This document shows positions 12,140 through 22,900 of a DNA stretch of 64,000 nt, piece after piece (within the stretch, counting starts at the first letter, position 1; every line of letters starts with the position of its first letter). The DNA is from Cheilinus undulatus (lineage: Eukaryota; Chordata; Actinopteri; Labriformes; Labridae): NCBI RefSeq assembly GCF_018320785.1, contig NC_054873.1, forward strand, positions 27,680,196 to 27,744,195, in the 5' to 3' direction. Below the pieces are notes generated by a model. It made no database searches and had not been told where the DNA came from. It saw only the letters and a program-made list of their open reading frames with translations. The translations under genes and the position numbers were made by a program.

Positions 12140-15100
12140 GCAACTAAAGACACATCAGTTTTTATTAATTCATTTAATGTAGCAGCAGGATTACGGATAT
12201 AAACAAAAGAGTATACAAATTTCCAGACCAAGGCAAAGTACATGTTAATAATAATTCAGATGTATGATAACACACTGGGGTTGACCTTTATTCTGACTGC
12301 AGGGTCTTAAGGCTAGATACTTAAGCTCAAGCTACACAGAACGGATACAACAGAACTTTTTGAGGATGTGAAATAGAAAGCGAACTACGAAAAGTGAGCA
12401 AACTGATTACACACAAGATACAGCTCACACTATTGGCAATTGACAGTTAATTTATCATGGTTGCTCCTTTTGATCAAGCATTTCACAGCAACAATAGTAA
12501 TGTTGACAAGCACATCAACACAAGAAAGCTCTCCTCAAAAAACAATCTCCTCCGTCTCGTCCCTTTTACCTCACATGTACAAATCTCAAGAGGCATGAAA
12601 AACACTTTCAACAGAAAATAAAGTTGACAGTTTCGCTGGTGAAGCTGCACAGTATAACGCTGAGAGAACTCACTCTGATATCTTGCAATGGCTCTCCAAG
12701 AGTTAGAACTGAAATATGTTGGTATGAGCTATGGAAATGTTTCGAAATGAAATAGAATTACCAAAAGTGTTAAGATGTTAAACAGTCGAAATGAAGAAAA
12801 AATTGTACAAGCCATACAGCAATGACACAAAGGGACACTGGTAAACACAGCAGAGTAACAGTTAAGTTATCAAGGCACACAAAGTTCTGTTGAAAGCATC
12901 ACAATTGAAGTTCGAGATACCCCTGCAGTATACTTCACATTTAAATATACATGGATATTCATTTACACGACTCAAGGACAAAACGGATATTGTGTAAAGT
13001 TTTGTGTGCTATCTTCACCATTAAATTCATGTTTCACCATGTTTTGTTCAAGTGGAAGTGGCTATTTGAAGAGTCAGACTGAGCATCCTAGATTGCTCAA
13101 AATGAAAGGACCGGACACACACACAAAAAAAAGGATACAAATTACACCACAATCCACCACAAAACAATCTGACAAATGTACGGTGATACAAATGACAGTT
13201 GGCGACACACCATGATTCCCCTCTGCCTCAAATATGTTCACTCAAACTAATTGGTCCGATGTTCGATGTAGAGCAAGCTCTATGTCCACACCATGAGGTA
13301 AAATTTACATTCATGAAACTGAAGTCACAGGTTGGCTTTCTGTGTCGGTATGGCTTTAAGAGGCAAAACTATTCTGCACTTCTTCTGCAACATCATGTGC
13401 TCTTAAACTTCCCTAACCACGAGGGATGGAATGCTTGGAAACATCACTACTGCGCTCTAACCAGACCTACAGTTAATGGATGAGTCAAAGTGCCATTTGA
13501 GATGCATGACATCAAAAACAAAAGAAGTGAAATCAAAAACACACGCACAGCAACACACATGTAAGAAACATAGCCCATGCTTAGTCTTAAACAGGTTGGG
13601 GAAAGGAAATATTAAAACAGCGTAATGTTCTAACATTCTGCTCGATGTTAATTTGATGACATTTCTAATTTCAGTCACACACTTAACAATTCAACCTGCG
13701 CTTCATTTCATGAAAACAAACCAGCAATGATATTGTGTGCTATGGGCTTCAACCTAAAAGTACAGTTTATACAAAAATACTCTACATTTCGATACATGGA
13801 TACAAAATTCTAAAAAAGATAAGTTACTTTAAAATGGATCACTAAGAGCTGCAGGAAAAAATAGCATGACTATGAAAATGTAAACAAATGTGTATGAGCA
13901 ATGCTAATCTAACATCTGAATTATCCTCAAAAAATTGGCTTTCTGATAGTGCCAAATTGGCTACAGTTGCAGATATGGAAAGTACATCAGTGTTATTTTG
14001 CATCAAAAAATAGAGTAATGAGAAAATATCAAATTGTTGGAAATGTTAGAGAGTAACTGATCCATGAAACAAAGTACCATACATATCTTTTATAAATCTT
14101 GTACTTAAAACAACATGCTGAAACGCAATTCATGTAAGAGCGGCGAAATTTAAAATGAGAAAGTACAAATGAGTAAACATTATAAGGGCATTTGATAGGA
14201 CAAGTATGAGACAAGATGACGGCATTTTCACAACAGGAGCTTTGGTATGTCTGGGTGCTCTCCAGTCTGACCCCACAACAACAGCCAGCTCAAGACTCAA
14301 CTCTGCCTCCGTGCTAGTTAATAATGTCAGTGCTGTTGATATAGAAGTAGAAACTATGACGTAAGAACATCAAATCAGAAGTGCTCGTCACTCCTGTACA
14401 TAGCACCAAAGATAGATCATAATGGCGGCCTCTATGTAACAGAGATTTCAAAAACCAGTGAGCCCCCTGTTCACAACACAAGGGACAGGTACTGGTTGCC
14501 AACTTCACATGGCGCCAGCCTGCACACGGTACCAACACTGAGACAAAAACTTAAATATCAAACACAACACAAGGTAAAACAGTCTCAAGTGACAGACTGA
14601 ACAGTAAATAGTACAAATAGCAATACAATGAAAATCCTTCATTCCAAATTCACAAACTAAATTAATCAGTATTTTAGGTGTCAGTGTGTAACACACAGAG
14701 GCCTGCTAACCACTCCAACACTGAAAAATGACAATGCTTTAGCAGTAATGGTGTTTTCTTTTTTAGTTTGATGGACTCAACTGGACCACTGAGACTGAAT
14801 ACAAAGAGGAATTCAACAGTGAGCAGACATTTCTATATAAAGTTGTCCTAAACTTCAAAAATATTCAGACATGACAAAATGTAAAAATGCTTTGTTATGA
14901 TGTATTAACCTTTACAAAGATGACTGCTTTGTGGGGTTTTTCTGTTTTTTTCTGTTTTTTTTTTTTTTTTTACTGGACGTTTCCAAGTACAAATCAGCTG
15001 GGTCAGTAGAGAGCTGTGGACGGATATAAGGATTAGCTAGAGGTTATAAAGTGCTTAAGATAAAATGTTTATAAAACCACACGACACTCCTTTATCACTA

Positions 15101-16409
15101 GTGGAAAGTTACTTTCTAACCACATTAATTTGGTAAAAGTTACCAACTTCTTCAAAATAGATACACACACACTACATATAGTTGAAAGTTACTCAGAGTT
15201 TCACCAAGAAAGCTCCTGCAGTCCTGATGAAGAGGCCTGACTGTACGAAAACTCTAGGAGGTGCCAAAATGAAAGGCCAAGTCACATTATTCACCAGGTT
15301 CAATCTCATTTGCGAGTGTTACATAGTCCCTCCACTGCTGGGGATTCTGCATTTCATTACCAAATTCATACCAGTTTGGTAAGCAAGTTTTTTTCATGTT
15401 TTGTGTTTTTATCAATGTTTAATTTCCCCTGTTCTTCTAGAGTCAGCTCAGGTGTGCCTCCCAGCAAACATGAAGGCCACCATACATTCTACAAATGTAC
15501 TTCATTGAACAGTCCTTACTCTCAGAGTATAATTTAATCACATTTTAACATACAATCACTAGGTTTGATGTCTTTGCTAAATATTTTACATAATCAATCG
15601 CCAAATAATTTAAACTGAGTTGTTGTGACATTATTTCACACCTGTTTTTATGCCAGGGAAATCCCCCCTTTTCCATTCTCCATCAAAGAAAGACATGCAA
15701 AAGTTTACACATCCATCAATTAAGATTCAGCCTACAGCTGACATTTCTGTGCAATCTGTGATTGACTCCATGGCAGTTTTATTTTCTCCACCTGCTCTTA
15801 CAGACTTTTCTCTATCACATTACTTTTGCACTATTCCCCCATCGCTGACAATTTTCATCCCTTTCCAATACATCCACCAAATCTGGTGGAGTTTCTCTCT
15901 TCATCTCTTAGGCTCAACTGATTAAAACACAAACAAAACACTGCATTACTGAGACTAATGAATAACGCCGTTATAACAGGCCTCTCTGATCCTGCAAGAG
16001 GCCTTATAACAAATTCAAGGACAATGGATGTATGATTTCTATGATCATAAATATTCCATAAAAACAAGAGCTTATAATTTGGGTTCAATATAAAAGGGGC
16101 TTCTAATTCTCTTAATATATTTTTTAAAATTGTTGTGATATTGGCACAAAACACCACGGTTCTGTCTGTTGATGTAAGGATGTATTAACTTTCAGCTACA
16201 TATCAGTTGCCACAGTGCCAGCAATGTCTAAAATGTATCACTGCTTCTGCAGGCTTTCCAGCAGGTCCTCAATTTTATCCACATTGGATGATGCAGATAT
16301 TAATGTCTACAGATGATTCTGTAATCAGCTCTGTATCTGCATCAGCAGGCCTGCATTTCAGATGACAGATTGTTTCTATGCTTGACTGCAGAGCTTTTGG
16401 TGCATTTGT
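12140..16409 (-). other. nfat5: Probable long nfat5 3' UTR
   Basis: These 4.2 kb follow the nfat5 stop and contain no exon or named transposon, in contrast to the repeat-loaded introns next door. Vertebrate NFAT5 mRNAs carry very long 3' UTRs, and a minus-strand AATAAA near the far end fits. A T-run at 14952-14970 would be an A-tract in the mRNA. Open frames inside (for example 13199-13483, 15650-15925 and 15855-16157) have no recognisable content. A conserved-looking C-terminal peptide sits at 16238-16306 (see findings). Confidence 0.55.
12161..12166 (-). terminator. nfat5: Probable nfat5 distal polyadenylation signal
   Basis: TTTATT on the + strand reads AATAAA on the minus strand. It is the most distal candidate before the transcript would run into nudt7, only 52 bases from the nudt7 signal. 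The assignment is inferred from position and the known long NFAT5 3' UTR in vertebrates. Confidence 0.45.
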
Positions 16410-16627
16410 CTACTTTGCATTTTGTTGATTCGTCTGCATGGCGTTCTCTAAGCTGGACTGCATTTGTGCCTGAAGGGTGTTCTGTAAGCTGCCGTGCATG
16501 GTGACGGGCATCGTGGGGGCAGTTTGCGCCATGGGCTGCTCCAGCAGAGGCTGCATGTGAGTGGAGTTCTGGGGCTGACCCTGAGCTGGCAGGGTGGGTC
16601 CAGAAGAGTTGAGCAGCTGGGGCGAGT
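16410..16627 (-). CDS. nfat5: nfat5 exon 12 (last coding exon as read)
   Basis: After a CTCCTAG acceptor this exon continues exon 11 in phase as [20 protein letters not shown], which matches the vertebrate NFAT5 C-terminus (GIQNN-SQLLTSGPATLP). It then becomes Gln/Met-rich and stops after TNQQNAK. Human NFAT5 continues to a helix-like IEKID-LLVSLQNQ segment. A very similar peptide lies 104-172 bases downstream in another frame. Confidence 0.85.
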
Positions 16628-18249
16628 CTAGGAGGCAGAGAAAGTGAAATAATTTAGCAGTCAAAAAAAGCATTGTCAGTGACACTGGAACAACTGGGAA
16701 AGCATTTTGACCAATACAACTCATTGAGAAAGGCATGGCAGTAATAAAAAAATCAACCTAGTAACTCTACTCTGGTTTACTACACTGCAGTATGTTTAAG
16801 TACACAGTCAAGTTGCACTACAAAGCTCTATTAGGGCCATTTAATTGGATTACTGTCCTTACCCGGTATTGGAGGGAGCGGGGTTGATTTACTGATTGAA
16901 TTATGTCTGATTCTGTGAGGTGGCTAGCTAGTTACTACTAGGCCTTCTTCTGCTGACCTACTATGTTGCAAACAATCCAAACAAGTTAGCATTTGTCAAA
17001 GTGTTCAACAGTAAAAACATTTACAACTTTACAGCACTGGTAAGGCTGATACACGAGAGGCATGCTTTCCCTTGTGCTTATGGTGATATCAGAAGGCAAG
17101 CGACAACACTGCAACTATCAGGTCAAACCCCAGTGTAGGAGCATGCAAAGGAAGCCTCGGCCAGCTTGAGACCAAGTATACATGTTAGAGTAATATGTTC
17201 CCTATCAGTGTTATCAAACCAAGGTCAGACTACACATTTTCAGCATGATTACAGCCCAACCGTACAGTAACAAGGATTCAGGACCTGTCAGCCTGAAAAT
17301 CTGTTGTTTTATCTCATGTGGTATGTCATAATGAACAACAGTCAATCAATAATCTGAGACACGTCATGAGCTTCTGACAGAAGGTCTAGCATGTTTGATT
17401 TTTCTATGCCATATTCTAGGATTTCTTTTGTCATCAGTTACGTTAACCATAAAGAGCAGAGAGCGTTCTGCACATGCAGCAGCCACAGATGTAAACAAAC
17501 CAAATGGCAAAGCAAAAAGAAGAGTTAGGAGGTTGGTACTGTGAGATGCAACAGTGAGGCAGAAGAAAAGTTTGCTGAGCTTTGAAAACAAACTCTCTGC
17601 CTTTATCATGTGTCATGGAGGGGGAGGCGGACTTTACCATAAGGCAAAGGAAGGCAAATGTCTGGGGCCCTAGACTACTAGGGGATGTTTGGAATTTATG
17701 CATGTATATATATATATATACATATATATGTATATATATGTACATATATATATATATATATGTACATATATATACATATATATGTACATATATATACATA
17801 TATATGTATATATATATATATATATATACACATATATATACATTATATATATATATACATATATATGTATATATATATACACATATACATATATACATAT
17901 ATATATATACACATATATATATACACATTATATATATATACATATATATACACATATATATACATTATATATATACATATATATACATTATATATATACA
18001 TATATATACATTATATATATACATATATACATATATACATATATATACATACATATATATATATACATACATATATATATACATACATACATACATATAT
18101 ACATACATATATATATACATACATATATACATATATATATACATACATATATACATATATACATACATATATACATATATATACATACATATATACATAT
18201 ATATACATACATATATACATACATATATACATACATATATACATACATA

Positions 18250-18296
<47 letters not shown>

Positions 18297-19870
18297 TATA
18301 CACCCATTACACAACGAGTGAAATATTTCTAGCCTTTTTTCTTGAAATGTTGATGATAATGGCTTACAGATAATGAAAACCCAAAATTCAGTGTCCCAGA
18401 AAATTGGAATATTATGAAAAAGTTCAATATTGGAAAGTCATGGTGTCACACCCTAATCAGCTAGTTAACTCAAAACCCCTGCAAAGGTTTCCTGAGCCTT
18501 TAAATGATCTCTCAGTCTGGATCAGTAGGTGACACAATCATGGGGAAGACTGCAGACTTGACAGATGTCCAGAAGACAGTCATTGACACCCTCCTCAAGG
18601 AGGGTAAGCCACAAAAGCTCATTGCTAAAGAAGTTGGTTGTTCACTGTATCCAAGCATATTCATAGAAAGAAGAGTGGAAGGAAAAAGTGTGGTAGGAAA
18701 TGATTCAGCAGCATAAGGGACAACCGCAGCGTTGAGAGGATTGTCAAGCAAAATCCATTCAAGAATTTGGGGGATTTTCACAAGGAGTGGACTGAAGCTG
18801 GATTTAGTGCATCAGGAGCCACTACGCACAGACCAATCCTAGACATGGGCTACAAATGTCGCATTCCTCGTGTCAAGCCACTCCTGAACCAGAGACAATG
18901 ACAGAAGTGTCTTACCTGGGCTGTGGAGAAAAAGAACTGGACTTTTGCTCAGTGGTCCAAAGTCCTCTTTTCAGATGAAAATACATTTTGCAAGTCATTT
19001 GGAAATCAAGGTCCCAGAGTCTGGAAGAAGAGCTGAGAGGCACAGAATCCATGTTGCTTGAAGTCCAGTGTGAAGTTTCCACAGTCAGTGATGATTTGGG
19101 CTGCCATGGCATCTGCTGGTGTTGGTCCACTGTGTTTCCTGAAGTCCACAGTCAACGCAGCCATCTACCAGGACATTTTACAGACTTTCATGCTTCCTTC
19201 TGTTGACAAGCTTTATGGAGATGCTGATTTCATTTTCCAGCAGGACTTGGCACCTGCCCACACTGCCAAAGGTACCAAAAGCTGCTTCAATGACCATGGT
19301 GTTACTGTGCTTGACTGGCCAGCAAACTGGCCTGACCTGAACCCCATAGAAAATCTATGGGGTATTGTCAAGAGGAAGATGAGAGACACCAGACCCAACA
19401 ATGCAGATGACCTGAAGACCGCTATCAAAGCAACCTGGGCTTCCATTACACCTGAGCAGTACCACAGGCTGATCACCTCCATGCCATGCCACATTGATGC
19501 AGTAATTCATGCAAAAGGTGGTCCAACCAAGTATTGAGTGCATAGAAATTTACATACTTTTCAGAAGCCTGACATTTCTGTTTAAAATATCCTTTTTTAT
19601 TGATCTTATGTAATATTCTAATTTTCTGAGACACTGAATTTTGGGTTTTCATTATCTGTAAGCCATAACCATCAACATTTTAAGAAATAATGGCTTGGAA
19701 TATTTCACTCTATGTGTAATGAGTCTATATATTATATGAGTTTCACTTTCTGAAATAAGTGACAAAAAATCTTGAACTTTTCATGATATTCAAATTTTTT
19801 GAGATATACCTGTATATTAAACTATAATGTCCAAAGAAACAGAAGAGTTTATAGCTTCTGTAGTGAATGG

Positions 19871-19940
<70 letters not shown>

Positions 19941-22900
19941 GAGATCAAAATTAGAGAACAATCCACAATTTCCTACAATCCAAGTTCTCTGACTTGCCCT
20001 GTTTTAAAATGATCCAGACGCGAGTAAAGAGCAGAATTTTAAGCATATTGCATGTGTTACATATAATGTGAAGCACAGTATAAAAAACTTAAATGAAATA
20101 TTTAAAAAGAACACTGATCAAAATTAGAGAACACTTTCAGATACCTCCCAGTAATAGGTGATAGCCTGGCACCTGGTGCTAATTTCCTTACTTATCTGAC
20201 AAACCCTATTTAACTAGCAGTCTAACTTCCAGTTTTCACTGACTTCACAAGATAGTGAGTCATTCTAAAGTGACCGAAACCCTCCGGCAGCAGGTTGTCC
20301 AGATGAAGGCCAAAGGGATGACCCTGTCAACCATAGCAAGAGAAGTTGGCTGTTCTAAATCTGTGATTTCAAGAATATTATATCTTTAGAAAGTCACAAA
20401 CTCATTCAACTCTACCAAGAAGGCCGGTCGTCCACAAAAGACAACTAAAAGAGAGGACAGAATAATATGGAGAACCTCAATGGACCATTGGTTTAACACT
20501 GCAGCTGGAATTGCTCGCCAGTTCATCACTGAACAGGGACTCTGTCTCATCATACAGTGTCTTGACGTTTAAGAACATTTGGACTGAAAGCCCACTCAGC
20601 AGTGACCAAACCTCTCATTAGCAGACAGAATCAAACAGCTAGACTAACCTTTGCTGAGGGAGACATTGTGAGGACAGAAGAAAACTGGTCCAAAGTTTAC
20701 TTCAGTGATGAAAGCAAGTTTAATTTATTTGGATCCAATGGAAAACATTCTGTAAATTGTCAAACTGGGGAAAGACTGAACCCAAAGTGAATAAAGAAGT
20801 CACTGAAAAGTTGAGGAGGAAGTGTCATGTTTAGGGAATGTTTTCTGCAGCAGGAGTTGGGCCTCTTACAGCTACATGGCTGAGTGAATGCAAATGTTTA
20901 TCAGAAGACAGAAAGACAGTAATTTTCATGCAGGACAATGCCCGATGTCAACCAGCAAAATGTGTAAAGCAGTTGTTTGAAACTGAAAACACTGAAATAT
21001 TGAAATGGCCAGCTCAGAGTCCTAATCTAAACGCAAGAGAAAACCTCTGGAAAATCCTTGGCGACAAAGTTATGGCCAATAAACCCACTACAGTCACTGA
21101 ACTGTGGAAGAGACTGGAAGAAGAGTCGACCAAAATCACACCAAAAAAGTGTGAGAGACTGGTGACGTCCTGTGGCTGTAGATGTGCTCAAGTCATTCAA
21201 AGCAAAGGCCTGTACACCTCCTACTAATTTTTGACTGCCGTAACCTTCAGAACATTTTGCTATAATCTTTCTTTGTGCTACAGGCATTGCTGTTCTTTTA
21301 TTTTGATCACTGTGTTTTCCACAAAATAATTATTTTTTGTTGAAGTTCCTTTCCCTGTTTTAAAACAATGTTCCAGTAGCATGGTATTGCCACAACAAAA
21401 AATCCTTCAAATGTTGAGCAATGAAGATTACATTATTTCAGAATAAATCAAGTGTTCATAAATTGTTCTCTAATTTTGATCTCCAGTGTATATATATAAA
21501 AAAATACTGTTCAAGACATCTTTCCATCATTGCTGTGTGAAGACTGATTAAAAGAAGTTACTAGTAGCTCGTTCTTTGATAAGAATTAGTAGGATTTTAG
21601 ACAGAGTTAAATCTACTCTAAAAGTCCAGTTTAAGCCACAGCTAACGCAACAAATCAACTTTTTAACATGAAGAAAATGTACAGACAGAAGTGAGGAGAG
21701 AAAATTCTCTTACCATTTCGGATGCCAAACACAAACAGGTTGGCCTGTCCTTGTGGAGCCACATTCCCACTCACAGTTGTCTGGAAAAGCTGCTCTGGTG
21801 GCTGCTGGCCAGGGTTAGCCACTACTCCCACACCGCCCTGTACCACAAAGATCGTAGTGCCAGGGGCCGGAGCTTGATTGTTCAGCTCCTGCGCACCAAT
21901 AGTGCTCTGCAGGCTGGACAGAGATGTCTGTGGCAAGAACAGGTCCACTTGCTGATTGCTTGGGATGCTGCTTGAACTCAAGCCCACTTGCATTGGCTGC
22001 TGTTCCTGGAACAGGCTCTGCTGTTGGTTCTCAGTGGATGTTGGGTTGCTGCTTGAGGAGCTCTGGTCTTGGAAGGACATAGGCTCTGCTGGTTCCGGCT
22101 GTGGGATCCCAACATTAATGCTGCCCATCGGGGGAGGGCCACCGGTCTGAGTGCTGAAGAGAATAGTCGGTGGAATCGCCTGGGGGTTTAGATCGGTGGT
22201 GCAGAGGAGAAGACCTGTTTGCTGAGGTTGCGATAACTGGCTCTGCGGTACAGGGTTCGTCTGTGAGTGGTTTGGCAAACTTTGGAACAAAGAGCCTTGC
22301 TGGCTCATAGGGAGCTGTGACGGCTGCTGTTGGCCCTGCTGAGGAGACTGTTGCTGCTCCATGGGGGTGCTCTGTTGCTGCATTTGGGAAAGCTGGGTTT
22401 GTTGTTGGTTTTGAAACATTGAAACTGACTGGGGCTGGCTGGATGTCTCCATGGAAGAGATGAATGCCAGCTGCTGCTGCTGTTGTTGTTGTTGTTGGGG
22501 CTGAGGGTTTGGAGACAGGTACAGGGTTGAGCCTGTGGGCTGCTGCTCTGAGGTGAGGCTGCCACTTGTCAGAACAGTCAGTGTATTTTGGAGCAGGGCT
22601 GCCTGGACCTGCTGCTGGGAGCCCTGGGTCTCAGCCAGCGGCCTGGGTGATTGGAAGAGCTGTTGTGGGGGAGAAGTGTGGGATGGTGGCTGTGTGGGGA
22701 AGCTAGTCTGAATGGTGAGCAGATCTCCAGCCTGCTGAAGGAGGGAAACTGGCTGCTGGACCTGGGTTGAGGAGTGGATCTGTGGCTGGAGTAACTCTGC
22801 TTCAAGTTGTTGCTGCAAATTTTCCAATACCTGTTGCTCTTGCAGTTGTTGTTGCTGTTGTAAGTTGCTCAAAGCTTGATTTTGCTGCTGCTGTTGTTGC

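Larger units (their letters stand above)
16628..21713 (-). other. nfat5: nfat5 last intron, loaded with repeats
   Basis: A 5.1-kb intron between exons 11 and 12. It holds a 600-bp TA/TACA microsatellite, two Tc1-like transposons in the same (antisense) orientation, and a second TA tract between them. 16640-17700 has no gene or named repeat. Confidence 0.9.

Noticed and set aside
17443-18373. Long open frames on both strands made of Tyr, Ile, His, Thr, Met and Cys (up to 263 codons).
   Set aside because: They are translations of the TA/TACA microsatellite, which lacks stop codons in most frames. No protein family is implied.
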